From: Plotosus lineatus
Lineage: Eukaryota; Chordata; Actinopteri; Siluriformes; Plotosidae
Direction of reading: 5' to 3'
DNA length: 64,000 nt
Assembly: GCA_024760905.1 (NCBI GenBank)
Contig: CM045746.1
Coordinates: 13,387,966-13,451,965, forward strand
Program-made: the position numbers and the translations under genes
Shown: positions 21,481-34,600 of the stretch, piece after piece
Layout: every line of letters begins with the position of its first letter
Position numbering within the stretch: position 1 is the first letter of the stretch
The notes under the pieces: model-generated
The model's database searches: none
What the model was told of the DNA's origin: nothing
The model's input: the letters and a program-made list of their open reading frames with translations, nothing else

Positions 21481-21690
21481 TTAAATTCAAAATACTGTAC
21501 TGTATATACAAACTACTGAAAATTAAGAGCTGTTGATGTTCTGGAAAGTAATAAAGCAAAAAATATTTCAAAATTGGATATTCCAGATACTTATCCTGCG
21601 TTATTCCTTGACTTTTCAGAGTCTTGTTGCCTTCGTCAAAAGTAGCCTCACACATACTGTATTTTTTTTCGGTTGGTTTTGGCTCGTTGA

Positions 21691-21740
21691 ATGGAACGTC
21701 ACAGGAACGCGCACGCATGGAACGTCACAGGACCGCGCAT
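21691..21740. repeat. Tandem duplication carrying AACGTCAC
   Basis: Two adjacent copies of ATGGAACGTCACAGGA followed by MCGCGCA (21691-21716, 21717-21740). Each has a half-CRE-like ACGTCA in a CpG-rich stretch of gtf2e2 intron 1. Confidence 0.7.
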
Positions 21741-23220
21741 AATATAAATGATAGTCGCGCGTACGTTTGAAGCCACGCGCTAACTGCGCTGGTGTAGTGG
21801 GGGGTTTCTTTCCTGGATGAAGGAAAGGTTGTAGTAATGATACATGTCAGGCCAGGGAAACGCCACAGAAAAGTTCTGAAAAACAGACCGAATTGGACAC
21901 GTCAAAGCGCGTCACCCTGAACATGCCCAGTTTGAAGACGCTAACAAGGGAAGACTGCAGAACTTCCACCTTCCAGCCATCACTGCACTTTCAACCAGCT
22001 GATGAGCAGATGAGCAGACTGAGACAGGCGCTCCTAAAGCCACGCCCCTGGAGGAGGTGGTTTAAAGAAAGTTTACATCCCAGAGGACTTGCATCGTACT
22101 GTCCCTGCGGTGCTTCTCAAATAGGGCTGGGGAGGGGGGCGGTGTGATGGGTGTGTGTGATTAGCGAGGGGGAGGGGTGATGCCGGGGAACATGCTTTTC
22201 TGGAATAGAGTCCGAGAATTAAGTGTAATGGCGCCTGCACTCCACTAGTTGGCAGTGGCGCTCCCATTGTCGCGCTGTGGTGTAGCGGATTTTCGCACGA
22301 GCAAGCGATATGACGTGCAGTAAACAACCCCTCAAAAAACAACACGGAAAAACAATTTTTCTAACAGACGGAGACGGAGATATTAAAACATAAATAAGTT
22401 GAATGAGTTTAAATAAGGATGTATTTTCTTTAAATTTCATGCACATTGGTGCACTTTAGATCTTTTCTTTTACAGATTAAAAAACATTTTTTCTTTATTG
22501 TAAATTAAGCTATATTTCTTTGTATCTTTATTAACATTAAAAATAAAATGTTATGCAGAGGTGTAGTAACAACAATTTCATAGACAAATAATACTAATTA
22601 TAGTCGTCGCGGGGTGGTGGGGGCGCGTGAAATGTTTTTTTTTCCTTCCAAGAGGGGGCGCCACAGAAAATAATTGAGGAGCACCGTGTTACTGTATTGT
22701 GACTGTATTATAATAATAATAATAATAATCTTGTCTCCTGAGCAGAGTACCACAGGCATGGAAAATAAATTGGATGGTTGTCCCGCATTTGTGTGTGCCC
22801 GATTTAGGAAACTCAATAAGGCTGCCACATCGCTGGGTTGATGCTTATTGCCTGTTATGTATTGCTGACTGGCATTTAAAAAAATGATGAAACTCAAAAG
22901 CCAGGACTCATACACCACTGCTCAGATTTGTTCAAAATAAAAACACTGTCTCATTCAGACATGCAGAAAAGCTCTCAGCTGGTAAACAAATATTTAGTTT
23001 GCAGACACTAAAATTAGAAGCTTGACAGGACTTGATCTGGTTAAACGGACGTCAGGTGGTACAAGTGAAAGTGGAAATCTGGCATTGAAGAGTGTCATGG
23101 TGTCCTGCTAAAGGACAGAAAGTGGACAAGAAACCAAGAGGCAAGTGCACTGCAGATGACTGAGTGTCCATTTTAATAACCTGATATGGCAGCAGTGACC
23201 AGGACGGAGAAACATCATCA
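21741..23220. other. Mostly unassigned gtf2e2 intron 1 sequence
   Basis: GC-richer near 22030-22180, with a TAA trinucleotide run at about 22710-22730. A stretch at 22800-22980 shows weak block similarity to sequence around the SINE-beta at 16250-16680, suggesting an old shared repeat. No coding signal. Confidence 0.4.
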
Positions 23221-23221
23221 T

Positions 23222-23516
23222 CTGCTTAATCTGGGGTTGGGTTGTGGGGGGTAGCAGCCTAAGCAATGTGGTCCAGACGTCTCTCTTCCAGGGGGACACG
23301 GAGGTGTTCCCAAACCAGCTGAGAGACGGAATCCCTTCAACGTGTTCTAGGTCGACCCCGGGGTCTCGTCCCGGTTGGACATGCCAGAAACACCACACCA
23401 GGGAGGTGTTCGGGAGGCATTCTAATTACATGCCCGATCCACCTCAACTGGCTCCTCTCAATGCAGAGGAGCAGCGGTTCTGCTCCAAGATGTGCCCAAA
23501 TGACTGAGCTGAGAAA
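23222..23516 (-). mobile_element. Rex3 LINE, 3' end fragment
   Basis: The minus strand encodes L-R-W-I-G-H-V-I-R-M-P-P-E-H-L-P-G, then T-R-P-R-G-R-P-R-T-R, and runs to the 3' UTR end (TTAGGCTGCTACCCCCCACA). It is heavily 5'-truncated. Confidence 0.85.
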
Positions 23517-24718
23517 TATAATGGACATTTAATCACTTTTATGTAACTGAACATACAGAGGACCAAATCACTGCTAACATAAACATGGCACACAGGCATG
23601 AGATGCTAATTATCTTGCTGTTATGTCGGGTGTAAGCAAGTTTTAAATTGCCTTGTGCTGATTATAGATCTACACAGACTCCCGGCCATGCATCCTTATT
23701 TGCAGTAATAAGTGCTGTAATCCAGAACTTATTGACGGGGTCCTCACAGTTGGTGCACCATGCGTAGGCAGGGGAGCGGACGTGATGAGTGCTGAAAAGC
23801 AAGCCCAGGCTTGGACACCTATTAAAGATATCTCTCAGGAACGCTGCTTTTCAGGCAGTGCCTCAATGTATTTATTATATTTATGATTGGTAGTATATAA
23901 TCCTGTTGTTATAATGTCTGCTACTACCAATAAATGTAATTATGGATGATGATTACGATTACTGATAGTCCAGCCAGACATTTTGAAAATAAAATTTTGC
24001 ATGTAAGAAAACTTGGTGTTTGTTTGCCTATGCTGTCAGTTATAGCTGTTCAATATGATTGATTGAGCCAGAGCTCATGTAATTTCTCCATGAGAGCCAT
24101 TAACAGATTCATCGACATTTTGTGTCTTGAGTCGCTATTTATTTCAAAACATACATTTTTTTCATGTTTTCACAAGAAAACAAGAAAATATACTTTCAAT
24201 GTGTTTGCATTGTAGTATTGAATGTTTGCTTGCCATTTACTGTGTGTTGTGCATGCATCCAAGGGAGCAGTTTGTTTTAGTCCTGTGATCAGAAAAGCTG
24301 TTTAGGAACATTTTTAGCTCCAAAGAAATGGGGTTCGTCCATTCGTGCACTTTTGGAAATGAAATGATATTGGATCACCAAATTTGGTTCATGGGTGGGA
24401 TCATGTACGGATCACAATGTTGCTACAAGGTCATAAAGTCACTTTTTTAGATATTGGACAGAGATAGATTGATGGAGACTTTATTAATCCCAGAATGAAA
24501 TTCGGAACACGTCAAATGGTTCTTCCAGCTTCTGACCCCTGTGCTTTATATTTCTTTTCAAAAGACAGACTACCACTTACATGAGTGAGCTGTACATGGC
24601 CAATTTCTGTGCATGGTTGAAAAGAAAATTTGAGTTGGTAATATGCTGTATCAGGTGCTGCTTGGTTTTTTTTTTGTTTGTTTGTTTTTTTTTCGGGTCT
24701 CATGTTTATTTAGTTTGG

Positions 24719-24720
<2 letters not shown>
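23517..24720. other. Mostly unassigned; small LINE-tail remnant at 24461-24512
   Basis: The only recognisable piece is GACTTTATTAATCCCAGAAT with GAAATTCGG, the kind of 3' end common to several fish retroelements. Confidence 0.4.

Positions 24721-24757
<37 letters not shown>
24721..24757. repeat. GT microsatellite abutting the gtf2e2 exon 2 acceptor
   Basis: About 18 GT units ending 17 bases before the first exon base. It replaces the usual polypyrimidine tract. Confidence 0.95.
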
Positions 24758-24761
<4 letters not shown>

Positions 24762-24775
24762 TGTACGTATGTAGG

Positions 24776-24932
24776 ATGGACCCTGCTCTGCTGAGAGAAC
24801 GTGAACTCTTTAAGAAGAGAGCTCTCTCCACACCTACTGTTGAGAAAAGGCCAGCATCCTCTGAAGCCTCTGGATCATCCAAGAAAAAGAAGAGCAAACC
24901 TGACAAAGATTCATCCTCCGCATCTAAAAACG
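24776..24932 (+). CDS. gtf2e2: gtf2e2 exon 2 (first coding exon)
   Basis: 157 nt from ATG ([16 protein letters not shown]) into the Ser/Lys-rich linker, ending in phase 1 at AAAACG|GTACAG. The acceptor is GTATGTAG immediately after a GT-repeat tract (24721-24757), with no ordinary polypyrimidine tract. A second GT run starts eight bases into the following intron. Confidence 0.95.
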
Positions 24933-27900
24933 GTACAGGTGTGTGTGTGTGTGTGTGTCTATCAGTCAGTCATGTGTATACACCATGAAATGGTATTAAG
25001 CTCAGGAAAAATGTCTACTACACAGAAATAGCGCAATCTGATTGGTTGACCATCTGGGGAGTTATAAAACATGATCCTTAGTGGATACTATTCAGAGCAA
25101 AACGAGAAACACTCGGAGTTTGTCACGGTCACTTGAACAGGCGGTGTTGTCATTATCACACTTTAAATTGAAAACTAAAACCGTAATTTAGTTTTAGTTT
25201 GCTTTTCTTATATTTCCCAGTAGTACATACCACTGCAGTGGAACCTTGGTGGTAGAACACAATTCGTTCCAAAGATATGGTCGATTGCCGATTTCTTTGA
25301 AGAGTCAAACAATATTTCCCATCAGAAATAGTTAAGTCGATTACAGGGATCTCTCGCTACTATGTGCTTCAATTTGTGCAGCTTCAGTGCGTCGTTTTTG
25401 TTTTTGTTTGTTTTTTTAAATCATTGAACTAAAAAAAAATAAGGAAGCTAAGGAACAATAGGGGGGGAAGTGAAGGAGAATGTCGCAAAACAAGGCCAAT
25501 TTCTGCTAAAAAATGAACAAAACCAAAAAACAACCCAAAACTCCCCAACAAAACTACTTATGTTTTTATGTGAGGTGCGAGTGTGTATTATGTGTGTATA
25601 TTTATATTTTATTTACATCTGCAGTATTTTTGAATGTTTGTTATTAAAAAGCATTCATAGCGTTGAATCTGTCTTCCTTTCGGCTTTTTCCCTTTTACTC
25701 GGGAGTCGTCACAGCGAATGATCTGATTCGCACATTTGATTTGGCAAAGGTTTTTACGTCGGATGCCCTTCCTAACCCCGTCACCCGGCGAAGGAAGCTC
25801 ATTTCAGCCACTTGTATCCGTGATCTTGTTCTTTCGGTCATTACCCAAAGCTCGTGACCATAGGTGAGAGTTGGAACGTAGATCGACTGGTAAATTGAGA
25901 GCTTCGCCTTGCGGCTCAGCTCCTTTTTCACCACGACGGACCGGTACAGGCACCGCTTAACAGCAGAGGCTGCAGCGATCCGTCTGTCGATCTCTCGCTC
26001 CATCCTTCCCTCACTCGTAAACAAGACCCCAAGATACTTAAACTCCTCCACTTGGGGCAGGACCTCATTCCCGACCCGGATATATAATATAATTCTATAG
26101 TAATCTTTGTGCTCATTTTTCTCTAAAATGTCTTTTGAAATTTTTTGTTGATTGCTGACACAAGAAATGGCACAGCTCGGTCAGTTTTCAAGGTATTCAC
26201 AAACCTTTTGCTGCATTTTGCAGCTTTGGGCCTCCTCTATCTGACTGTGTAAAAAGCTCATTTTTGGACCCAAGAGGCTACTTTCGGTGGAATGGCTCGC
26301 ACATATGTGAGACGCCCCACCGAAAGTAGGCGCTAGTTGCACAGACCACTTTTGAGATAAAGGCCAGAAAAGTAAAAATGGTCCTTTTTTTTTTTTTAAT
26401 CGAAATTTGGAGTTTTGCATAAACTATTAAAACAAGTATTCAACTATCACTTGCTCACGTGAAATCTACTAAAACTCACTAAAAATGACCCCCCCCCCCA
26501 TTTTTCTGGAGTGTACCCTCATAAAACTAGATAAAAACAGTCGCAAACTTACTGGTTTTCATCATTATTCACAGAGTTCGGTATAAGACGCGCTATAATC
26601 CCTACACCAGAAGAACGGTCGTGAAGTAGTCTCTCCATTTTGGGTACTGTTTTGATATTTAAATGCCATTTCAGTGAATAAAGTCAAGGTTATGAAGACG
26701 AGATATTCGTAAACAATGCAGGCTCATTGCTCAGGAAGATCTGAAACGAGCACACTGATTGGTCAGCTTGGTCTTGCACATTCGCAGTGCCCGTCACACT
26801 TTAACTTCTGGTTTACTTCCTGTTTCTGGTTTGCCGTATGTGAATACACATAATTTCTGGAAAAGGAGAGTGAAATGTCACCTGTAATGTCTAGCAGCAT
26901 TAGTATAGATGTTAAATTCGAATTCAGCTTTGAAGATGTCAGAATGCTTGGCGTTCTTGAAGATCGCCGGTGAGTATTTTTCTCTGCATGTAAAATTTGT
27001 TTATGGAATTTTTTTGATTATCTGATTTGTGTGTAATCTTGTCTGGACTGGACATGCTGGATCGTGGGTTGTTTAGTTTTGTATGAAAATTGGTCAAGAC
27101 CTGAAAAATACTTAAATGTTTCATTCCTTTGACTTATGAACAAACTGATGATGCCAGTGGTGTTGATGAAGATTTTGCTTTTGATGATGATAAAAAAGAG
27201 GCATCTGTTAATAAGTGTGCATGAGTTGTGTTGGTGGTGAGGACATAGATTAAGATGATAAATATTGAGGGCAGCGTTGATGAAGCCAGCTGATGAGCAG
27301 AGTTGATGATGCCAGCTGTGTTGAAGATTTTGATGATGAAGAGGCATCTGTTATAATAAAAGTGTGCAGGAGTCAGTTTTGTTGTGTTTGGGATGAGATG
27401 TGATCCTTTCTACTGAGCAGGATATAGATGATGATGATAATACTGAGGGCAGCGTTGATGAGGCTTATTTGTATAAAGAGATCAGAGAGTTTTGTCATAT
27501 AGTTTTCTTAATTTCAGTGTGATTGTTTGAACCTGACAATGTTTTTTTTTTTTTTTTTTTTTCCCCAATCAGTATCATTTAAAGGCATTTGAACTTTTTA
27601 TATAATGGTCAAAAAGATACATACTGATCTTATTGGAATAAACAGAAATGCAAAAAAAAAGTTTTTTTTTTTGTTTTGTTCTTTTTTAAGGGTTACCACG
27701 GTGACTGATGGGTTAAAAAAGGATCTGTCTGATTAAAATGAGGATTTCTCTTATCATCTCTTCATAAAACTTTTCCGAGACATGTTTTCTAAAGGTTTAT
27801 ATGGCTGAGGTGCATAAAAATGTTTGGTTGCTAAGGACTAATGGTCTTGGAAGAAGGGCAATCTCATTTTTGTGCTCATTTTTCTCTAAAACATCTTTTG

Positions 27901-28071
27901 AAATTTTTAGTTGAGTGCTGACACAAGAAATGGCATAGCTCGATCAGTTGTCAAGGTATTGACAAACTTTTTGCTACTTTTTGCTGCATTTTGCAGCTTT
28001 GGGCCTCCTCTATCTCAATTGTGGTAAAAAGCTCATTTTTCATTATTGGACACAAAAGCCTACTTTCGGTG

Positions 28072-28110
<39 letters not shown>

Positions 28111-31100
28111 CAGACGCTCCCCGACTTACATTCATTCGTTTTATGGTTTTTGTTTTGTTTTGTTTTTTCCCCCAAAAAATTGTCAAATTTTGAGTTTAGC
28201 GTGCTCTCTGTAGTACGAGACGAACCTATGTAGTTCGCTGACGTAATGACAATGTGTCCATTGTTTACAAACAACAGACTGGACGTCCCCAGTTCAGTGC
28301 GTGTTACCCTTGTGTTAAGACGTCGTCTCTATGTTCTTTCTGTTTACACTGTTTTGCGGACTTTTGTGACCTTAAGCAAATATGGTTGGTCAGAATCGTA
28401 AGCCTACTAGCATGGGTGCAAGTTTTCCGGCATATGCCGGAATTTCCGGTTTTCCCAAGACTGAATTAACTATCTGCTAGGATCTGCGCAATCTACCATG
28501 CATACTCAGTTACGCAAAGAGAGTTGTAAAATGAATGAAAACCCGAATCCAGAAAAAGAGAACTCTCTGCTCTGCTGGTGATTCATATCAGTGCAAGCTG
28601 AGTACTAAACACGTATTCAACGGCGCCCTTACTCATTTGAAAGACCGGAAGTCCGGATAACCCACGCTTTGTCTCAAGCACAAGCAAGTGAACTACTTTC
28701 GGTGGAGTGCCTCACATATTGTAAGCGTTGATTGGCTGTTTTAAGCTGAATGTAAAGTGACTCGGTTCAGCTTCATGTAAAGTGACCATCCGTTGACCAT
28801 CGGAACCATTTACAAGCAGAAAGATCGCATCATAGAGAATGTTAAAGGTTATATTTGATACTGTATTTGATATTTGATGAGTAAATTTAATTAAAATTTA
28901 TCTATTTGAAATTATTTTGCTTGAATTTAATTTATTTTAAATTAATGTTGATATTATTGGATATAGTTGAATGCAGCTGTGAGGGGGGGGGCACAAACCA
29001 GTCTCCCCCTCATGCCGGTCCCAAGCCCGGATAAATGCAGAGGGTTGCGACAGGAAGGGCATCCGGCGTAAAACTCCTGCCACATTTCTCATGCAAATGA
29101 TCACAACGAAATTCATACCGGATCGGTCGAGGCCTGGGTTAACAACAACCGCCATCTGTTCTGTTAACCAACAGGGTGCTGGTGGAAATTGGACTACTGT
29201 TGGTCGAAGACGTCGAAGAAGGAGAGGCGGGTGGTGCAGAGAGAGAGAAGAGGAAATACGTGAGTCTAGGACTGAGAGTAGGGACTTTGAATGTTGGAAC
29301 TATGAACGATAAAGCTCGAGAGCTGGCTGACATGATGCAGAGGAGGAAGGTGGACATACTGTGTGTTCAGGAGACCAGGTGGAACGGTAGCAAGGCTAGA
29401 AGCTTAGGAGCAGGGTTTAAGCTGTTTTATCATGGTGTGGATGGGAAGAGAAATGGAGTAGGAGTCATCTTGAAGGAGGGGTTTTTCAGGAATGTTCTAG
29501 AAGTGAAAAGAGTATCAGACAGAGTGATGAGTCTCAAGTTAGAAATTGAAGGTGTGATGGTCAATGTTAGTGCTTATGCCCCATAGACAGGATGTGAGCT
29601 AGAAGAGAAGGAGAGATTCTGGAGTGAGTTAGATGAGTGATGCAGAGTACCCCCAGAGGTGAAAGAGTGGTCATTGGTGCAGACTTCAATGGACATGTTG
29701 GTGCAGGCAACAGAGGGGACGAGGAAGTGATGGGCAGGTTTGGTATCCAGGACAGGAACACAGAAGGACAGATGTTCATCGATTTTGCAAAAAGGATGGA
29801 AATGGCTGTGAATACTTTCTTTCAGAAGAGAGAGGGGCATAGGGCTCCTTATGAAAGCAGTTGTAGGAGCACACAGGACATGTATGAGAGATGGTGCAGG
29901 ACATGTATGAGAGATGTAAGACAGTGGTGAGGTGTGCTGTCGGTGTGACAGAAGAGTTCAAGGTGGAGGTGGGACTGCATCAAGGGTCAGCTCTGAGCCC
30001 CTTCTTGTTTGCTATGGTGATGGACAGGCTGACAGACGAGGTTAGACAAGAATCCCCATGGACTATAATGTTTGCAGATGACATTGTGATTTGTAGTGAG
30101 AGCAGAGAACAAGTGCAGAAAAATCTAGAGAGGTGGAGGTATGCCTTGGAAAGGAGGGGAATGAAGGTTAGCCTCAGTAAAACAGAATAAATGGCAAGGA
30201 CCCAAGAGGAACGGTGAGGTTACGGGGAACAGAGATAAAGAAGGTGGAGGATTTTAAGTACTTAGGCTCAACAATCCAGAGGAGTGGAGAGTGTGGAAAA
30301 GAGGTGAAGAAGCGTGTGCAGGCAGGTTGGAATGACTGGAGAAAAGTATCCGGTTGGATGTGCTCTTGGAAGGTATCGGCAAGAATGAAAGGAAAAGTGT
30401 ACAAGACGGTGATGAGGCCAGCGATGTTGTATGGTTTAGAGACGGTGGCCCTGGGGAAAAGACAGGAGGCAGAGCTGGAGGTAGCAGAGATGAAAATGTT
30501 GAGGTTCTGTTTGGGAGTAACGAGGATGGATAGGATCAGGAATGAGTACATCAGAGGGACAGCACATGTAAGAGGTTTTGGAGACAAAGTCAGAGAGGCT
30601 AGATTGAGATGGTTTGGACATGTATAGAGGAGGGATAGTGAGTGTATTGGTGGTAGGATGCCGAGCTTGGAACTACCAGGCAAAAGGCCTAGAGGAAGAC
30701 CAAAGAGAAGATTTATGGATGTGATGAAGGAGGACATGAAGGTAGCTGGAGTAAGAGTAGAAGATACAGAGAATAGGGTGAGATGGAGGCGGATGGTTTG
30801 CTGTGGTGTCCCCTGAAGGGAAAAGCCGAAAGGAAAAGAAGATATATAAAGTTGTGGTGGTGGTGATCTTTCATGTCATTATTCCGATATACACGTCTTC
30901 AAAATCAAGCGGCGTTTCTCATGATTAATTTTGTTATTTTTGTAGCTTTGCAAAAGGAAAATAATATATACAATGACAAATGTTATGTTGGTATTCAATT
31001 CATAAAATAGTCATACAAATGAAAATGATTTGATAAATGAGAAATAAATATTAAATATGATAAATGACAATTAGTTTTATTTGATCTCTGGATTGTTTGC

Positions 31101-31615
31101 TTGTTCCAGAAAAAACACTTTTAAAAAGATAAACAATCTAAACTATAACTTAAAATTAAATGCCATCCCCCACATTTTAGATGCTTTTATTTTTTTTTTA
31201 ATGTATCCATTAACAGAAAACCATTGCCACTGATTATTTACTGCAGTTATTGTTATGACTTCGCCCACCATGACAGTGCAATTGTATTTGTTCGTCCCTT
31301 ATGGGTACTCTGCTTCTGAATCCCTCATCAAGTTTTGATCACACTTTTACTAGTTACTCATAACTAAAGGTCCATAACCTGAAAGTGTTAGAGGTCATAT
31401 CTCAAAGGTCCTGGTCACAAGAGGTCATCTTCGAAAAAAATTTTCATCGCTCACCAGGCTGAATGTCTGGACAGATTTGGACCAGATTTGAACTTTCAGC
31501 AGTTACTGTTAAAGGCCTGTGAACTAGTACAGGTTTTGAAGTTGCAGGTCAAAGGTCATGGTTACAATTCATCACCACAATCAAAAGGTTGGCATAGTAT
31601 TTCTATATTTAATTT

Positions 31616-31650
<35 letters not shown>

Positions 31651-34600
31651 TTCAGACTCCAGTAATGGATCCTTTAATCTTAAAGCGCTCTCTGGAAGCT
31701 CAGGCTACAGGTTTGGAGTCCTGGCACGAATCGTCAATTACATGAAGGTGAAATAAATATTAGATGACGTGTATAAAGCACAGTGATACGAACCTTGATC
31801 TTTCATTAAGCTATAAGACAGACGCCATGTATACATGCCAGTCTTGGTAACTTTACTGAACATATCAATTTTGGGATTATGCAGTCTGTAGAACAGTGCA
31901 AAGTTCAGCAGCCTGACGGTGCACATTACATGCAGTGTATACAGAGTATAAATAAATAAACATGGCATCTGGGAAGACAGATGGCCTTAGCTGGTGAGAA
32001 ATCTGACCACATGGGGTAAAAGCTGTTCCAGAGTGTGGCACTAATGTGCTGAACACTTTCAGGTGTTAAAAGTTGTAAATACAACAGCAAGGAGAAGCAT
32101 GCTGTACTATTGCCCCCATGTAGCTCCAGTGTCCCTGGTTTGCTCCTAGTGTTTGACTTTCTGTACATGTTCTCTAAGTGTCCCCCCATGTGGGCTTCCT
32201 TAGGATTCATTGGCTTCCTCCAGAAATGTCAATTCTGTCAAGTCTGAATTGATTTCAATTTCAATAGCACGTTATACAGATTAATAGCAAAGTATTGTTG
32301 AATTCTCCATTCAGATTGGTCAGAAAGGGTTGGTTGAGTTTTTGACAATGCTGACAGCTGTGCGATTATGTTAATGTATTTGTAATTATTTTGAGGGGAC
32401 ATTTATTTAACGTTGTTTACAATGACTGAAATGATATCAACCTGGTTCAGTAATTGAGTGATAACACTGACATACTTTATTGTTCTAATGGAAGGCAAGC
32501 AACTGCGTCAGAATAACGAACTTATTTTCACTGCTGTAAGGCTCATAATATTGTTCGGAATCTCCGACAACATGAAAAGGATCCCTACAGAGATCCACCT
32601 TTATCACTTTACTTCCTTAACTGTAAAGACTTGTTTCTACCATTCTCCTTTTATGCAGTGCCCTATTCACTGCATGTTGTCGGTGATAGTAGTAGTATTG
32701 TAGTCTGTTATTGCACTGGGTAGTTTCACTGATGATTACAAAAGAAATAGTCACAAATAATTTTAGTTTAGTTTATTTCCAAAGTAATGGCCCAAATAGG
32801 TTTGGGTAATGTACTGAACAAATTCTGATTTTCTGTGGATGAAGTGGTTTGGTGTAAAGGGTTACAGCAGTGGTCCCCAAACTATGGCCCGCCTCCACAT
32901 TTGGCCCGGCCCCCTGAACAATACCAGAGATGCATTATGAAATTTTTTTTTTTTTAGTCTGGCCACGTGATCAAGACTAATTCACACCTAGAACATGACA
33001 TTCTATTCCACCGTTCTGCCGTCTGTGCTCCTATCTGAACCCCCAACCCGAAACAAAAATCCAAGACTCTCCCCTGATAAATAGCACGGCATAATGGTGA
33101 AAAGGTTATCGAAGAGAAAAATTGATTCAGAATGCAGGGTATTTAATCTGCAATGGACAAACAATTATTTTTATACAATGCTAAGAAAAGGTTGTTTGTA
33201 TCATCTGTCAAGAGGCAGTGGCGCACTCTGAATCCCGTCACAAAGACAAGTATGATCGCTTGCAAGGACAGATGCGAGTAGACAAACTCTTAAAGCTAAA
33301 AAGTGGACCGTTAGCTCAGGAGAATACATTTGTACGCCAGGCTTGGCTGAACCAGTCGTCTGTTCGGGCAGCTTTCGGGTTGCTCAACTGGTAGCCACCA
33401 GTGTTTCTTTTATTATTTATTTCCTGACTTTTCTGTGAAGGTCCCGGAAAGGGTTACGAGTATTTGGTTATGCGTGGCTTACTTTAAAACAATAAATGTT
33501 TACGTTTAGGCAGCCATGTGATTGTCATACTTTTTCTGTTACAAACTGCCCCCACCACCATCAGAGAAGGGAAAAGTTATGTGGCCCTCGCGGGAAAAGG
33601 TTTGGGGACCTCTGGGTTACAGTGTAGAGCAGTCTGCTGTATTGTTCTTCCTCAATACTGGACCAATGTTGAAAGGGGAATTAAACTTAATCAAGGCATG
33701 CATGTCCGGCCTAGCAATATGTGCCATGCTTAACTTTTTACATTTTATGTGTATATTATTATTTATTCATAAAAGTAAATAATAAAACTCACACTGGAGA
33801 ACATTGCACTGTTAAGTGGAACATGACCGATGAAGAATTAACAGTAAATGCTGAAGTATGTTGTGCATTAAATGTACTGGGGTATACAGTATAGCATGCA
33901 CTTACGTAAACAAGAAGGTGCCTGTCTGTTTAATGTGGAAGCAATGTAATATTTATTGATGTGCCTAGCTTTATTTTAAGCCCCAGTCACACAGCATTCC
34001 ACGTCTAAATCACGTACAAAAAGTTCTGAAAATCTGGTGGACGTGGTCATAAGTGATAACTTTCGGTCAATTTTGGCTTGGCTGTGCTTTGTACGTGCTT
34101 TTTACGTGATAAGGCCGTCGGCGGCTGTTCCACTGCTAAAACATTGCCTAAGCACGGCTAACCACGTGCGGCAACGTGTAAGGCAACTTATGCAAAACAC
34201 ATGTTCACCACGTGGTTGTCTGCGGTCTAAAATTTTGAGCAGTTCAAAACTTTTTTCCACGTTCAGCGCCATTCAAATTTTTCCCCACGTCCTGCCACGT
34301 CTAAAAATCGACTGTAGCACTTCTTAAACTCGACATCAACACGAACAACACCGTCTGCTTCACGGGAAACCATTTTTGGACGGGTTTGGCCGTGATTAAG
34401 CCGTAAAAAGCTGTGTGACCGACCCATTACTCATAAATTCACTACTTTATATCTAGTTTGTAAGTTGGATATCTGTATACTTTTGAATATCTATATACTT
34501 TTATTATTTCCATTGTCTTGTCTTATTGGAACTGACACTTCCATGCCCTAATCTAATAATATATATTGAGATTTCACATTCTCATGAGAAACTGAAACGC

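Larger units (their letters stand above)
26308..28708 (+). mobile_element. Family F DNA transposon region with possible exons
   Basis: The left terminus TATGTGAGACGCCCCACCGA with AAGTAGGCGC and the right terminus CTACTTTCGGTGGAGTGCCT with CACATA are inverted copies about 2.4 kb apart. Between them are a CCAAT-type box (GATTGGTC at 26757), a possible first exon at 26876-26970, acidic coding-like repeats at 27130-27490 and another right-end copy at 27870-28078. The last is followed by a GT run and a Tigger-like fragment, so the interval is composite. No known transposase domain was recognised. Confidence 0.45.

Noticed and set aside
22020..22060. Another hammerhead core (CTGATGAG)
   Set aside because: No GAAA at a suitable distance and no pairing stem I.
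22073..22345. Open frame on the minus strand in a GC-richer stretch
   Set aside because: Low-complexity proline/serine reading with no family likeness; the opposite strand is open too, and it lies inside an intron.
24581..24988. Long plus-strand open frame running through the GT repeat into gtf2e2 exon 2
   Set aside because: The part upstream of 24776 is an artefact of the Val/Cys reading of a GT microsatellite; the splice acceptor and family start define the real exon.
30174..30737. 187-residue minus-strand open frame
   Set aside because: Antisense shadow of the RTE LINE coding region at 30214-30740; no independent family likeness.
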